Made by a program: the position numbers and the translations under genes
Notes under the pieces: generated by a model
Seen by the model: the letters and a program-made list of their open reading frames with translations, nothing else
Database searches by the model: none
What the model was told of the DNA's origin: nothing
DNA from: Ruminiclostridium cellobioparum subsp. termitidis CT1112
Lineage (GTDB): Bacteria > Bacillota > Clostridia > Acetivibrionales > DSM-1351
Length of the DNA stretch: 58,191 bases
Assembly: GCF_000350485.1 (NCBI RefSeq)
Contig: NZ_AORV01000007.1
Coordinates: 1-58,191, forward strand
Direction: 5' to 3'
Part shown: positions 17,954 through 29,212 of the stretch, one piece after another
Position numbering within the stretch: the first letter of the stretch is position 1
Layout: each line of letters opens with the position of its first letter

Positions 17954-19504
17954 CTAATTGCCGTATAATATTTCTTCTGAAAAATCAAACAGCTTTTTAA
18001 CTATTTTTATCATTTCTTCGTTTGCATTATCCCATACAAATGACGGAAACAGCGGACATTTGGACTTTTTTTCTCCATCCAGCTTAAGGGTCACTGCAAG
18101 GCGTTTTCGCTTTCCCGACCTGTCGGTTTGGGTGCAATAACCACAGCCATCGCATATTTTTGTGCGGCTGAAAACCAGGGTTTTCAACTCATCGTCCATT
18201 TGGTCATAATATTTTAATACTTTACTTAATTGCGGAGATTTAAATTCAAAAATCATCTGCTCTAATTTTTTATAATCATAATATATATTCATGTGTGCCT
18301 TTTGCTTATCCGGATATTCCTTTTCATAAACAACTCTCAAATGGTCATACTTGCAATTGTAACCCTTTTGGATAAAAAGCCCTTCCAGTTGGGAAATAAG
18401 GTCTGCATTTCTGATCCTTCCAAACATTCCCGCCGCAGTGATTTGTTTTCCCTCAACATACCCGTGAAGGAAAGCATGTACATCTTTGGGATTGATTTTT
18501 AAGCCCTCTGCATTGCTGCAATAAAATTTCCAGGCAGGAAAGATCTCTTTATATTTATTATGTGTAAAAAAATACTCATCCTTGTTTTCGACAGATGTAA
18601 GACCGAAGAGTGAAAGTTTATTCTTCATTCTATTTTGAATGACCATTTTATCTTTTTTTATAAGCAATCCTTCCTGCACTGCTTCACCTGCCAATCCCAT
18701 CCTCATCAAATATTCAAAAAACGCCAGGAAGGTCTTTCTGATATTCTGCATTTTAGCGCTGAGCTCAGGCTTGCTGCTGCCGGGCTGCCAGTACTCATAG
18801 CAATCGTCATCCTCATACGGTATGCCAATAAGTGGTAAATCCGCGTATATTGCATTGATACTTTCATAAAGAAAATCATACATCTGTCTTTGTGAATTTT
18901 CACCGGCACTGTTGCTGCAAACCGCTTTGAAATCAGGATAGGCAGCCAGATACGGATATATTACTCTCTTCCCGAGACTTTCGAATGATTTGGCTAACGG
19001 GATATAGTAATCCAGAATGATCTCGCCGTTTTCATCAGGTGTCAAAAATCTTTGGCCATTAAATATTTCCATTGACCATTTCAATTGATTGGGACATAGC
19101 TTTTGGTCTCTTATGGCCTGCATTGTCAGTGTATGTGCATTTGAGGTCACATCTTCCGAATCCCTGCCTTTAATCCAGCACCTTCCTATTTTTACATCTC
19201 CGATTTCATACATAACATAGCCTTCCGGAACAGTAACCCCCTCCTTGTAAAGCATTCCGCAAACATATGAAAATCTTCCGTAACCCATATCCCAATTGAT
19301 GGTAGCACCCACATACCCAGGTTCATATAAAAATTCCCACTGCTTTTCAAGCTCCTTGAAAGTCCCGTCGGCAAGGCATTTGTCCCAAAAGGCAGGAATG
19401 CGGTTATCACCCTGTATATGTGTCTGTATGTTATATTTTGACTCTCTGCCCACTAAATATACTTTTGGCATATCTGATATTTCAAATTTAAAAATCCTTG
19501 CCAA
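17954..19504 (-). CDS. GyrI-like effector-binding protein with large uncharacterised Cys-containing C-terminus
   Basis: A 516-residue soluble protein that I do not recognise as a whole. Residues 1-155 resemble the GyrI/AraC-effector-binding (SOUL-like) fold (FEISDMPKVYLVGRESKYN at the start; EKQWEFLYEPGYVGATINW; VPEGYVMYEIGD). The rest, about 350 residues, matches no family I can name. It ends with a cysteine cluster CDGCGYC at about 449-455, a basic stretch and a further KCPLFP, which could bind metal. No helix-turn-helix or membrane segment is visible. The start is TTG with AAAGGGGGA seven bases upstream. It lies between rpoC and the L7Ae gene, with its own promoter at 19532-19560. Possible role: ligand-responsive cofactor or small-molecule binder; this is a guess. 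Confidence 0.75.
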   Translation of the reverse strand: MARIFKFEISDMPKVYLVGRESKYNIQTHIQGDNRIPAFWDKCLADGTFKELEKQWEFLYEPGYVGATINWDMGYGRFSYVCGMLYKEGVTVPEGYVMYEIGDVKIGRCWIKGRDSEDVTSNAHTLTMQAIRDQKLCPNQLKWSMEIFNGQRFLTPDENGEIILDYYIPLAKSFESLGKRVIYPYLAAYPDFKAVCSNSAGENSQRQMYDFLYESINAIYADLPLIGIPYEDDDCYEYWQPGSSKPELSAKMQNIRKTFLAFFEYLMRMGLAGEAVQEGLLIKKDKMVIQNRMKNKLSLFGLTSVENKDEYFFTHNKYKEIFPAWKFYCSNAEGLKINPKDVHAFLHGYVEGKQITAAGMFGRIRNADLISQLEGLFIQKGYNCKYDHLRVVYEKEYPDKQKAHMNIYYDYKKLEQMIFEFKSPQLSKVLKYYDQMDDELKTLVFSRTKICDGCGYCTQTDRSGKRKRLAVTLKLDGEKKSKCPLFPSFVWDNANEEMIKIVKKLFDFSEEILYGN

Positions 19505-19531
19505 TTTTATTCCCCCTTTAACAAACGGCTA

Positions 19532-19560
19532 ATTATAACTATATATTACCATCTGTGTAA
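19532..19560 (-). promoter_or_regulatory. Promoter of the GyrI-fusion gene
   Basis: TTACAC (19555-19560) and a perfect TATAAT (19532-19537) are 17 bases apart on the minus strand. Transcription would begin about 20 bases before the TTG start codon. Confidence 0.55.
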
Positions 19561-19630
19561 TTATTGAGAAAGTCAGATTTTAAGTTTGTCAAAATAAAAT
19601 ATACCGATACCTGTTTTGTAAAACGCAGCA

Positions 19631-19668
19631 AAAGCGGAGAACAGTGGTTTGACTGTCTCCGCTTTTTT
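19631..19668 (-). terminator. Terminator after rpoC
   Basis: The stem AAAGCGGAG/CTCCGCTTT plus the inner ACAGT/ACTGT gives about 14 bp in total with a small bulge, 67 bases past the rpoC stop. The T-run is longer on the plus strand (T6) than on the minus strand (T4), so minus-strand efficiency is uncertain. Confidence 0.65.
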
Positions 19669-19734
19669 AATTGTTAAATTTGGTTTATATAATTAAAGTA
19701 CAACCTTCACCAATTGAATCCCGGCTTCGGTCTC

Positions 19735-22700
19735 CTACTCAATTACATTGCTGATGCTGATGTCCTTGTAGCGGCTCATACCGGTACCTGCCGGGATAAG
19801 CTTACCAATGATGACATTTTCCTTAAGACCTAGAAGAGGATCTACCTTGCCCTTTATAGCTGCTTCAGTCAGGACTCTTGTTGTTTCCTGGAAGGATGCG
19901 GCCGACAGGAAGGATTCGGTTGCAAGGGACGCCTTTGTTATACCCAGCAGAGTACGTTCGCCTGTTGCAGGTGTCAAACCGGCCTCCACAGCCTTGGCAT
20001 TTTCCCTCTCGAATTCAAATATGTCAACCAGTCCGCCCGGTAACAGATTTGTATCCCCGGCATCATCAATTTTAACTTTTCTCATCATCTGTCTTACTAT
20101 AACTTCAATATGCTTATCATTGATATCAACACCCTGCATTCTGTAAACTCTTTGTACTTCCTGCAGCAGATAAGCCTGAACGCCTTTGATGCCCTTGATC
20201 TTAAGGATATCATGCGGATTTACCGAACCTTCGGTCAGTTCATCACCGGCTTCCACAACATCCCCGTCATATACCTTGATTCTGGATCCGTAAGGTATCT
20301 GGTAGGATTTGGTTTCACCGTCTTCTGCTGTTATGATAACCTCTCTCTTTTTCTTCGAGTCGGATAACTTAACAGCACCCGCTATTTCAGAAATTATTGC
20401 AAGACCTTTTGGTCTTCTCGCTTCAAACAATTCCTCAACACGGGGGAGACCCTGTGTGATATCGTCACCCGCAACACCGCCGGTGTGGAAGGTTCTCATT
20501 GTAAGCTGTGTACCAGGCTCACCTATGGACTGGGCTGCGATAATACCCACAGCTTCACCCACATTGACTGAATCGCCTGTAGCAAGGTTGGCGCCGTAAC
20601 ATTTTGCACAGATTCCAACTTCCGAGTGACAGGTGAGGACTGATCTGATTTTTATTTTCTTTATACCTGCATTAACTATCCTGTCAGCAATCTTTTCGTT
20701 TATAACATCATCCTTGGCATGAATCAATTCTCCGGTGGCAGGATCAAATACATCTTCAATGGTGTATCTGCCTACAAGTCTCTCGGACAATGGTTCTATT
20801 ACCTCAGTGCCGTCCTTTACATCGCCTATCTCGATACCCTTATCGGTTCCGCAGTCAAGTTCTCTTACTATAACATCCTGTGATACGTCAACAAGACGTC
20901 TTGTGAGGTAACCTGAGTCGGCAGTTCTGAGGGCCGTATCGGCCAGACCTTTTCTGGCTCCGTGAGTTGAAATAAAGAATTCCAGAACGTTAAGCCCTTC
21001 ACGGAAGTTTGATTTTATAGGTATCTCGATGGTCTTACCAGAGGTATCGGCCATCAAACCTCTCATACCGGCCAGCTGTTTGATCTGGTTGATATTACCT
21101 CTCGCTCCTGATTGGGACATCATGTAAACAGGGTTGAACCTGTCAAGGTTGTCAATAAGAGCTTTTGTAATATTTTCACCGGTCTCGGTCCAGGCGCTGA
21201 TAACAGAGTTGTATCTTTCTTCGTTGGAGATAAGACCTCTCTTGTACTGCTTAACTATATTATCAATTGTATTTTCAGTTTCCTGCAAATACTGTTTCTT
21301 TATTTCAGGTATAACCATATCGGATACGCTGATGGTTATGGCTCCCTTTGTTGAGTACTTGAAGCCCAGAGCCTTTATCTTGTCAAGGATGACTGCAGTC
21401 TTGGTAGTACCGTGAACTCTGATACATTTGTCAATGATCTTGCCAAGCTCCTTCTTACCAACCAGGAAGTTGACTTCCAGATCAAACTTCTTATCCGGGT
21501 CAGATCTGTCAACAAAACCCAAATCCTGAGGAATTGCTTCATTAAATATCAGCCTGCCCGCAGTACACGCGATGAGACTTTTCTTCATTACTCCGTCAAT
21601 CAGCTTTTCAATACGGACCCTGATCTGTGCATGAAGTCCGAGGACTCCTTCCTGGTAGGCCATCAGCACTTCGTCCATGCTTCCGAATACCTTGCCGTCT
21701 CCGGGTTCGTTTGGTTTTTCAATTGTCAGGTAATAGCTTCCCAAAACCATATCCTGGGTAGGAACGGTTATAGGCTTGCCATCCTTCGGTGCCAGCAGGT
21801 TGTTTGCCGACAGCATGAGGAATCTTGCCTCCGACTGCGCTTCAGCTGACAAAGGCACGTGAACGGCCATCTGGTCACCGTCAAAGTCGGCATTGTAAGC
21901 CGAGCATACCAGAGGATGGAGCTTTAATGCCCTGCCTTCAACAAGCACAGGTTCAAAGGCCTGTATACCGAGTCTGTGAAGTGTCGGGGCACGGTTGAGC
22001 AATACCGGATGCTCCTTGATTACTTCTTCCAATACGTCCCAAACTTCATTTCTGACTCTTTCGACCATTCTCTTGGCACTCTTTATGTTGTGCGCCAGAC
22101 CGTCATTAACCAGCTTTTTCATAACGAAAGGCTTGAACAGCTCAAGAGCCATTTCCTTTGGCAAGCCGCACTGGAATATCTTAAGGTCCGGTCCCACAAC
22201 GATAACCGAACGTCCCGAGTAGTCAACACGCTTACCCAGCAAGTTCTGACGGAAACGCCCCTGCTTTCCTTTAAGCATATCCGACAGGGACTTGAGCGGT
22301 CTGTTTCCGGGACCGGTAACAGGGCGGCCTCTTCTTCCGTTATCTATGAGCGCATCCACAGCTTCCTGGAGCATACGCTTTTCGTTTCTGACAATTATAT
22401 CAGGGGCTCCTAAATCAAGAAGTCTCTTTAATCGGTTATTTCTGTTTATAACCCTTCTGTAAAGGTCATTTAAGTCCGAGGTTGCAAATCTTCCGCCGTC
22501 CAGCTGTACCATAGGTCTTAATTCCGGAGGTATAACAGGCACAACATCAAGGATCATCCATTCAGGACGGTTTCCCGACAGTCTGAAAGCTTCAACAACT
22601 TCCAATCTTTTTACTGCTCTGATCCTCTTTTGTCCCGTAGAATCCACCAGGTCGTTTCTCAGCTCTTTTGAAAGGCTTTCCAGGTCAATTTCCATCAGCA

Positions 22701-23232
22701 GTTCCTTGACCGCTTCTGCACCCATTGCAGCCTTAAAGCTGAGTCCGAATTTTTCAACACTGTCCCTGTATTCCTTTTCGGTAAGCACCTGTTTCTTGGA
22801 CAATGGTGTCTGTCCAGGATCGATTACCACGTAAGAAGCAAAGTACAAGATCTTTTCAAGTGATCTTGGGGACATATCAAGAATCAAACCCATTCTGCTG
22901 GGTATACCCTTGAAATACCAGATATGTGAAACCGGCGCAGCAAGCTCGATGTGACCCATTCTTTCTCTTCTTACCTTTGAACGGGTAACTTCAACTCCGC
23001 ATCTGTCGCAAACAATTCCCTTGTATCTGATCCTCTTATATTTTCCGCAGTGGCATTCCCAGTCCTTTTGAGGTCCGAAAATCCTTTCGCAGAATAATCC
23101 GTCTCTTTCCGGCTTTAAAGTTCTATAGTTAATTGTTTCAGGTTTTTTTACTTCACCTTTTGACCATTCTCTGACCTTTTCCGGAGAAGCTAATCCTATT
23201 TTAATAGAATCAAAATTGTTCAGTTCAAACAT
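19735..23232 (-). CDS. rpoC: RNA polymerase beta' subunit
   Basis: The beta' subunit of 1165 residues, normal for Firmicutes. The N-terminal zinc site is [20 protein letters not shown] (about 60-79). The catalytic NADFDGD motif, which binds the active-site Mg, is near residue 450. The second zinc cluster, with [11 protein letters not shown], is near 870. The trigger-loop/bridge-helix region ([46 protein letters not shown]) is intact. The start ATG follows AAGGAAGGGAG. It lies 19 bases after rpoB and is cotranscribed with it. Confidence 0.98.
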   Translation of the reverse strand: MFELNNFDSIKIGLASPEKVREWSKGEVKKPETINYRTLKPERDGLFCERIFGPQKDWECHCGKYKRIRYKGIVCDRCGVEVTRSKVRRERMGHIELAAPVSHIWYFKGIPSRMGLILDMSPRSLEKILYFASYVVIDPGQTPLSKKQVLTEKEYRDSVEKFGLSFKAAMGAEAVKELLMEIDLESLSKELRNDLVDSTGQKRIRAVKRLEVVEAFRLSGNRPEWMILDVVPVIPPELRPMVQLDGGRFATSDLNDLYRRVINRNNRLKRLLDLGAPDIIVRNEKRMLQEAVDALIDNGRRGRPVTGPGNRPLKSLSDMLKGKQGRFRQNLLGKRVDYSGRSVIVVGPDLKIFQCGLPKEMALELFKPFVMKKLVNDGLAHNIKSAKRMVERVRNEVWDVLEEVIKEHPVLLNRAPTLHRLGIQAFEPVLVEGRALKLHPLVCSAYNADFDGDQMAVHVPLSAEAQSEARFLMLSANNLLAPKDGKPITVPTQDMVLGSYYLTIEKPNEPGDGKVFGSMDEVLMAYQEGVLGLHAQIRVRIEKLIDGVMKKSLIACTAGRLIFNEAIPQDLGFVDRSDPDKKFDLEVNFLVGKKELGKIIDKCIRVHGTTKTAVILDKIKALGFKYSTKGAITISVSDMVIPEIKKQYLQETENTIDNIVKQYKRGLISNEERYNSVISAWTETGENITKALIDNLDRFNPVYMMSQSGARGNINQIKQLAGMRGLMADTSGKTIEIPIKSNFREGLNVLEFFISTHGARKGLADTALRTADSGYLTRRLVDVSQDVIVRELDCGTDKGIEIGDVKDGTEVIEPLSERLVGRYTIEDVFDPATGELIHAKDDVINEKIADRIVNAGIKKIKIRSVLTCHSEVGICAKCYGANLATGDSVNVGEAVGIIAAQSIGEPGTQLTMRTFHTGGVAGDDITQGLPRVEELFEARRPKGLAIISEIAGAVKLSDSKKKREVIITAEDGETKSYQIPYGSRIKVYDGDVVEAGDELTEGSVNPHDILKIKGIKGVQAYLLQEVQRVYRMQGVDINDKHIEVIVRQMMRKVKIDDAGDTNLLPGGLVDIFEFERENAKAVEAGLTPATGERTLLGITKASLATESFLSAASFQETTRVLTEAAIKGKVDPLLGLKENVIIGKLIPAGTGMSRYKDISISNVIE

Positions 23233-23251
23233 AATAGCTTATCTCCCTTCC

Positions 23252-26200
23252 TTAAAAATCCTCATCGTCAAAGTCTTCACCAAGCGCTTCGTCATCGGCA
23301 AATAATTCATCCGTCAATTCCTCTTCAAGATTATCTCCTGTGCTGATGCTTCCGATATCAAGATCATCAATATCCAGATCATCCTCAAGGACATCGTCCC
23401 TCAACTCATCATCAAAATCATTTGTGATAACAACTTCGTCTTCTCTGCCCTCGATGTTTACATTCAACTCTTCAAGATCATCATCAACCGATTCCTTAAT
23501 GGCAATTTCTCCCTGTTCTTCAGAGTACACCTTTACATCAAGTGCAAGACTCTGGAGTTCTTTTATAAGAACTTTAAAGGACTCAGGTATTCCAGGTTCA
23601 GGAATGTTTTCACCCTTAACGATTGATTCATAAGTCTTAACTCTGCCCACAACATCATCTGACTTAACAGTCAGAATTTCCTGCAGTGTATAAGCAGCAC
23701 CGTATGCCTCCAATGCCCAAACTTCCATTTCTCCAAATCTCTGTCCGCCGAACTGTGCTTTACCTCCGAGAGGCTGCTGGGTTACCAGTGAGTACGGACC
23801 TGTTGAACGGGCATGGATCTTGTCATCAACAAGATGTGCAAGCTTCAGGTAATACATGTACCCTACTGTTACTCTATTGTCAAATGGATCACCGGTTCTT
23901 CCGTCATAAAGCACGGTCTTGCCATCCGGATCTTTACCCGCATGGATCAATGTGTCTTTAATGTCTTCCTCGGTAGCCCCGTCAAATACAGGTGTGGCAA
24001 TTTTCCAGCCCAGAGCTTTGGCTGCAAAACCCAGATGCACTTCAAGCACCTGACCGATATTCATACGAGAAGGAACGCCGAGAGGATTTAAAACTATTTC
24101 CAAAGGAGTTCCATCAGGAAGGAACGGCATGTCTTCCTCAGGGAGTATTCTTGAAATAACACCCTTGTTACCATGTCTTCCCGCCATCTTGTCACCAACG
24201 GAAATCTTTCTCTTCTGGGCGATATAACATCTGACCAGCTGATTTACTCCGGGCGGCAATTCATCGCCATTCTCACGGGTAAATACCTTAACATCCACAA
24301 TAATACCGGATTCACCGTGAGGTACTCTCAGGGAGGTATCACGGACTTCTCTCGCCTTTTCACCGAATATGGCTCTCAATAGGCGTTCTTCGGCAGTAAG
24401 TTCGGTTTCTCCCTTCGGAGTGACCTTACCTACCAGAATATCTCCTGCACGAACCTCGGCACCAATCCTGATTATTCCTCTGTCATCCAGGTCCTTTAAG
24501 GCTTCTTCTCCCACATTCGGAATATCCCTGGTGATTTCTTCAGGTCCCAGCTTGGTATCTCTGGATTCGGCTTCGTATTCCTCAATGTGGATTGAAGTAT
24601 ATACGTCTTCCTTAACAAGCTTTTCATTTATGAGGATAGCATCCTCGTAGTTATATCCTTCCCAGGTCATAAAGCCTATGAGGATATTTCTTCCCAGTGC
24701 AATTTCACCATTGTCGGTTGAAGGACCGTCAGCTATAATATCGCCCTTCTCAACAACCTCGCCTTTTCTTACGATAGGTCTCTGGTTCAGACAGGTGCCC
24801 TGGTTTGAACGCATGTATTTGAGAAGCTTGTATACATCCTTTTGCCCGCTCTTGGTCTTGATGGTTATTTCACTTGCCGATACCTTGTCAACGACACCCG
24901 GATTTTTAGCAATAACGCAAACACCTGAGTCTCTGGCTGCTGTGTACTCTATACCTGTACCGACTATTGGAGAATCGGCCTTTATAAGAGGCACGGCCTG
25001 ACGCTGCATGTTGGAACCCATGAGGGCACGGTTGGCATCATCGTTTTCAAGGAACGGAATCATTGCAGTCGCAACAGAAACCATCTGCTTGGGTGATACG
25101 TCCATGTAGTCCACTTTGTTGCTTTCGACTTCCAGTATTTCATGCCTGTATCTGGTAATAACCTTGTTTGATTTAAATCTGCCCTCTTCATCCAGAGGCT
25201 CTGTAGCCTGGGCTACTATAAAAGGATCTTCCACGTCGGCAGTAAGGTATACAATCTTATCCGTAACCCTTCTGTTTTCCTTGTCAACTATTCTATATGG
25301 TGATTCAATAAAACCGTATTCGTTAACTCTCGCATAGGTACTCAAAGAACCTATCAGACCTATGTTCGGTCCTTCAGGAGTTTCTATAGGACACATGCGG
25401 CCATAGTGGGAGTGGTGAACGTCACGGACTTCAAAGCCAGCTCTCTCTCTGCTCAAACCACCGGGTCCCAGTGCGCTCAATCTCCTCTTGTGAGTTAATT
25501 CTGCAAGCGGGTTTGTCTGGTCCATGAACTGTGACAACTGGCTGCTTCCAAAAAACTCTTTTATTGATGCGGCAACAGGTCTGATATTTATGAGAGCCTG
25601 AGGAGTGACAATGTCTATATCCTGTATAGTCATTCTTTCTCTCACAACTCTTTCCATTCTGGACAAACCTATCCTGAACTGGTTCTGGAGCAATTCACCC
25701 ACCGAACGCAGTCTTCTGTTGCCCAGGTGGTCGATATCATCAATTGTACCGATACCATAGTCAAGATTTATTATATAGCTTATTGAGGAGATGATATCAT
25801 CTATTGTTATATGTTTTGGAATAAGATCGTTAATCCTTTCGGCAAGAGCCTTCTTGATCTGATCTTTTCCGCTGTTGCTGTCAAGTATTTCCTTCAAAAC
25901 CTTGAATTGAACTTTTTCAGTTATCCCTAAATCAGTAACATCAAAATCAACAAAAGAACGTATGTTGACAGTATTGTTACCGATAACCTTGACGGATTTT
26001 CCCTCTACGGTGACAAATACAACGTTTACGCCTGAATTTTGAACTGCTTCAGCCTTTTCTCTGCTTATAACCTCACCGGCCTCCACCAGTACCTCACCGG
26101 TTTCTGCCAAAGCAATATTCTCAGCAGCTATCTGCCCGCTGATCATATTGGATATGGAAAGCTTCTTATTGAATTTAAACCTGCCGAATTTGGCAAGATC

Positions 26201-26992
26201 GTATCTTTTTGCATCAAAAAACAAGCTGTTTAAAAGAGTCTTTGCGCTGTCAACCGTAGGAGGCTCTCCAGGTCTCAATCTCTTGTATATTTCAAGCAGA
26301 CCTTCCTCGCTGGTCTTTGCATTATCCTTTTGAATGGTCGCAAGGATTCTTTCATCTTCCCCAAGTAATTGCGTAATCTCGTAATCAGTACCATAGCCCA
26401 AAGCCCTTAACAGCACTGTAAGAGGCAGCTTCCTTGTTCTGTCGATTCTTACCGACAGGATATCATTGGAATCTGTCTCATATTCAAGCCATGCACCCCT
26501 GTTCGGGATTACTGTATTAGAGTACAACTTCTTACCTACACGGTCAAACTTCATTGAATAGTAAATACCAGGCGATCTGACGAGCTGACTTACAATTACA
26601 CGCTCTGCACCGTTAATTATAAAGGTACCGTTGTCTGTCATTAATGGGAAATCACCCATAAAGATTTCCTGTTCCTTAACTTCTCCGGATTCCTTGTTAA
26701 TTAATCTGACCTTCGCCTTGAGGGGAGCAGAGTATGTAGTGTCTCTCTCCTTGCATTCTTCGACACTGTACTTTGGTGTGTCATCAAGCGAGTAATCAAC
26801 AAAATCCAAGATAAGGTTTCCGGTGTAATCCATAATTGGAGATATATCTCTGAAAACTTCTCTGAGACCTTCGTCCAAAAACCACTGATATGAATTCTTC
26901 TGGACCTCAATCAGGTTTGGCATTTCAACGACTTCTTGAATTTTAGAGTAACTCATCCTGGTGTTTCTACCCAATTTTACGGGTTGTACCAT
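23252..26992 (-). CDS. rpoB: RNA polymerase beta subunit
   Basis: The beta subunit of 1246 residues. The rifampicin region (about 475-510) reads [17 protein letters not shown] and [11 protein letters not shown], with the sensitive-type Asp, His and Ser at the resistance positions. The C-terminal clamp block [23 protein letters not shown] is present. After it the protein has a tail of about 75 residues that is very rich in Asp and Glu, ending [14 protein letters not shown] precedes the ATG. Unlike in most Firmicutes it does not follow rplL; it has its own promoter at 27497-27525. Confidence 0.98.
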   Translation of the reverse strand: MVQPVKLGRNTRMSYSKIQEVVEMPNLIEVQKNSYQWFLDEGLREVFRDISPIMDYTGNLILDFVDYSLDDTPKYSVEECKERDTTYSAPLKAKVRLINKESGEVKEQEIFMGDFPLMTDNGTFIINGAERVIVSQLVRSPGIYYSMKFDRVGKKLYSNTVIPNRGAWLEYETDSNDILSVRIDRTRKLPLTVLLRALGYGTDYEITQLLGEDERILATIQKDNAKTSEEGLLEIYKRLRPGEPPTVDSAKTLLNSLFFDAKRYDLAKFGRFKFNKKLSISNMISGQIAAENIALAETGEVLVEAGEVISREKAEAVQNSGVNVVFVTVEGKSVKVIGNNTVNIRSFVDFDVTDLGITEKVQFKVLKEILDSNSGKDQIKKALAERINDLIPKHITIDDIISSISYIINLDYGIGTIDDIDHLGNRRLRSVGELLQNQFRIGLSRMERVVRERMTIQDIDIVTPQALINIRPVAASIKEFFGSSQLSQFMDQTNPLAELTHKRRLSALGPGGLSRERAGFEVRDVHHSHYGRMCPIETPEGPNIGLIGSLSTYARVNEYGFIESPYRIVDKENRRVTDKIVYLTADVEDPFIVAQATEPLDEEGRFKSNKVITRYRHEILEVESNKVDYMDVSPKQMVSVATAMIPFLENDDANRALMGSNMQRQAVPLIKADSPIVGTGIEYTAARDSGVCVIAKNPGVVDKVSASEITIKTKSGQKDVYKLLKYMRSNQGTCLNQRPIVRKGEVVEKGDIIADGPSTDNGEIALGRNILIGFMTWEGYNYEDAILINEKLVKEDVYTSIHIEEYEAESRDTKLGPEEITRDIPNVGEEALKDLDDRGIIRIGAEVRAGDILVGKVTPKGETELTAEERLLRAIFGEKAREVRDTSLRVPHGESGIIVDVKVFTRENGDELPPGVNQLVRCYIAQKRKISVGDKMAGRHGNKGVISRILPEEDMPFLPDGTPLEIVLNPLGVPSRMNIGQVLEVHLGFAAKALGWKIATPVFDGATEEDIKDTLIHAGKDPDGKTVLYDGRTGDPFDNRVTVGYMYYLKLAHLVDDKIHARSTGPYSLVTQQPLGGKAQFGGQRFGEMEVWALEAYGAAYTLQEILTVKSDDVVGRVKTYESIVKGENIPEPGIPESFKVLIKELQSLALDVKVYSEEQGEIAIKESVDDDLEELNVNIEGREDEVVITNDFDDELRDDVLEDDLDIDDLDIGSISTGDNLEEELTDELFADDEALGEDFDDEDF

Positions 26993-27496
26993 ATTTATAT
27001 CACCTCATAAACTTATGACTTTACAAGAATCTGACTGCAAAATTTTATGAATATATTATTCAATTGCCGTCTCCATAACGTATTCATGAATTATTTAGTC
27101 GTCAGACTCTTTGGGAATATTATTAAAATTTCACATAATTAGAATTATATTATGGGAAATCATAAATCAAAACACTTAAAGCTGTGAGTACCAATAACAG
27201 CCCTATAAGGAAAGGTTTTATTATTTGTACCGCACCCAAATCCCGTATCAAAAACAATAATATACCAGTAATTTAGGTTGTATATAATTTTCAAAAATAC
27301 GCATACTGAACCTTGTAGCTATAATAACTAATATTCAGTTTTTAACAGATTCGCAGACATTAAAATATTATTAACAATTATTGTCTTGTTTATTCGTATT
27401 GTTGCATTTTTATTACAGCTCATGCTATAATACTATATAAGAAAAACAAGAAATTTCCCAATTGGGTCTAATAACATAATTTTAATGCAGTGTATA
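26993..27496 (-). other. Long 5' leader of rpoB; no gene found
   Basis: About 500 bases lie between the predicted rpoB promoter and the rpoB start codon. The stretch is AT-rich, has no open frame with a ribosome binding site, and no tRNA or known riboswitch that I recognise. It may simply be untranslated leader. Confidence 0.4.
27402..27431 (+). promoter_or_regulatory. Possible plus-strand promoter opposite the rpoB leader
   Basis: TTGCAT (27402-27407) and a perfect TATAAT (27426-27431) are 18 bases apart on the plus strand. There is no gene downstream on that strand; a transcript would end at the bidirectional terminator at 27566-27602, giving an RNA of roughly 160 nt. Confidence 0.35.
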
Positions 27497-27525
27497 ATGA
27501 TACCATAGTTAATACTGCTTGTCAA
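27497..27525 (-). promoter_or_regulatory. Promoter of rpoBC
   Basis: A perfect TTGACA (27520-27525) and TATCAT (27497-27502) are 17 bases apart on the minus strand. It is the best sigma-A match between the carbohydrate locus and rpoB. Confidence 0.7.
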
Positions 27526-27565
27526 TTGCTAAAATAGACAATATAAAGATAATTATTAATGGAGC

Positions 27566-27602
27566 AAAAGGCTAAAAAATCTTAAAGATTTTTTAGCCTT
27601 TT
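27566..27602. terminator. Strong terminator at the end of the carbohydrate operon
   Basis: An 18-bp perfect stem (27566-27583 with 27585-27602) with T-rich ends lies just past the esterase stop. It should stop leftward transcription from the carbohydrate operon before the rpoBC promoter, and its symmetry allows it to act in both directions. Confidence 0.85.
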
Positions 27603-27605
27603 ATT

Positions 27606-29093
27606 TCATAGTAATATATCCTCAAAAGCAGCAAAATTAAAGCTTTCCAGGTCCTGTATCTCTTTTATTTCGTCTCCGAATGCCAAAATCTTTGGATTGT
27701 CCATCCCATATTTACTCCAGACCGGTAAATTTTTACCATTGGGGTCACCCTTACGGACAAAATTCGACCAAAAGGCCATCATAGATTTTGAGTATTCATA
27801 GTCTGCTTTTTCCCAGGACCTCACATCCCACGGGAAAATATTTCCCCTGTCTGCCAGGTGGAATAAAAACGGGAGCTCCGATGAATGATTTGCTCCATAA
27901 AAATAATTCTCTTCTTTGGACACTGCCCTGCAAAAATAATACAGGTATGCGTCACCTCCGTCTCCGGCTACCGCCTTTGCAACTATTTCCGCTCCTGTCA
28001 TAAGTTTATGGGCTTCCATTCTGATGGCGGTCCGGGCATTGGCGATATCACCGGCCGGGGGATATAACTCCAAAAGCTTTGTCGAATAGCTTCCGTACTG
28101 TTTTCTTACAATATCGATATATTTATTTTCAGACAAACCCTCAACAGGTGAATATTTGTCGGAGAATTCATGTGAGACTCCCCCCAGCAGAACAGGTACT
28201 TTTTGATATTTTCCCTCACATATGAGCCTGCCTGGGTAATCTGCAAGCAGCCGCCCACCCACCGTTATCCTTGCCATAAAGGAAATATCCCGGCTTTTTT
28301 TGAATATTTCAGCGGTTGGTTTCAACCTTAGTTCGGCTATGTTTTTTACTCCCATGGCCTTAAAAAAATTCTCGCCTGTTCTTTCCTCTTCAGCAAGCCG
28401 TGAGTAAAATTCGCCGAGTCCAAACGGTGGTCCGCTTTGAAGAATTGCCCGTTGAAACAGTCCCCCGGCTTTTTGTGATGCCAATAATGCACCTGCGCAA
28501 AGTGCTCCTGCCGATTGACCCCCTAACGTAATTCTTCCCGGGTCTCCTCCAAACTGTCCAATATTCTCCCTAACCCATTTTATTGCCATCAGCTGGTCAA
28601 GCAAGCCATAGTTGCCGGAGGAATTATCACCGCTCTCGGCCGTAAGTTGGGGATGGGCCAGAAAGCCGAAAATACCAAGGCGGTAATTTATTGTCACTAT
28701 GACAATACCTGTCTCGGCCAGCTTTGAACCTTCATATAAAAAGTTTGATCCGGCGCCTTCCAGCAATGACCCGCCGTGAATCCATACAAGTACGGCTAAT
28801 TTATCAGTTATATTTCCAGCGGGTGTCCATATGTTTAAATATAGACAATCCTCACTGACAGCCTGTGTTCCCAGACTTCTCAGCATACCCTCCTGTACCG
28901 CCTCGGGGCCGAATTCATATGCTTCCCTGATCCCGCTCCATTCTGCCGGCGGTTCAGGTGCCTTCCAGCGAAGATTCCCTGTTGGAGCTGAGGCATACGG
29001 AATGCCTTTGAAAACTTTCACTCCGCTTTTCAGTTTTTGACCTGCAAGCCAGCCGCTAATTACTCTTGCATACCCATCATGCAGTGATAACAT
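27606..29093 (-). CDS. Type B carboxylesterase
   Basis: A 495-residue alpha/beta-hydrolase of the carboxylesterase type B family, which cleaves carboxylic ester bonds. The N-terminal block KVFKGIPYASAPTGNLRWKAP, the oxyanion loop WIHGGSLLEGAG, the nucleophile elbow GGQSAGA (Ser near 195) and the catalytic-His segment GANHSSELPF are all visible. There is no signal peptide, so it is cytoplasmic. Start: ATG 29093 (MLSLHDGYARV) with GGAGG seven bases upstream; the longer frame to 29195 reads through the intercistronic hairpin and was rejected. It is the last gene of the permease-binding protein-HAD-mannosidase operon, which suggests removal of acyl groups from imported sugars, by context only. 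Confidence 0.92.
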   Translation of the reverse strand: MLSLHDGYARVISGWLAGQKLKSGVKVFKGIPYASAPTGNLRWKAPEPPAEWSGIREAYEFGPEAVQEGMLRSLGTQAVSEDCLYLNIWTPAGNITDKLAVLVWIHGGSLLEGAGSNFLYEGSKLAETGIVIVTINYRLGIFGFLAHPQLTAESGDNSSGNYGLLDQLMAIKWVRENIGQFGGDPGRITLGGQSAGALCAGALLASQKAGGLFQRAILQSGPPFGLGEFYSRLAEEERTGENFFKAMGVKNIAELRLKPTAEIFKKSRDISFMARITVGGRLLADYPGRLICEGKYQKVPVLLGGVSHEFSDKYSPVEGLSENKYIDIVRKQYGSYSTKLLELYPPAGDIANARTAIRMEAHKLMTGAEIVAKAVAGDGGDAYLYYFCRAVSKEENYFYGANHSSELPFLFHLADRGNIFPWDVRSWEKADYEYSKSMMAFWSNFVRKGDPNGKNLPVWSKYGMDNPKILAFGDEIKEIQDLESFNFAAFEDILL

Positions 29094-29119
29094 CTCATTT
29101 CCTCCTGTTAACGATACTT

Positions 29120-29162
29120 TGCCCAAAAACCCATGTGCGGGGCAACCATGGTTTTTTGGGCA
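29120..29162 (-). other. Intercistronic stem-loop between mannosidase and esterase genes
   Basis: The arms 29120-29135 and 29147-29162 pair over 16 bp with one mismatch and an 11-base loop. No T-run follows on the minus strand, so a processing or stabilising hairpin is more likely than a terminator. Confidence 0.65.
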
Positions 29163-29212
29163 TTGCTTTAATTTATCAATTTGGGGAACATTCAATAAAT
29201 AGCTGTTAAAAA

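Noticed and set aside
25440-25570. Rifampicin-resistance substitution in rpoB
   Set aside because: The key Asp, His and Ser of the resistance region are the sensitive-type residues.
19808-26333. Many plus-strand open frames of 60-145 codons opposite rpoC and rpoB
   Set aside because: They are out-of-frame shadows of the polymerase genes without ribosome binding sites.
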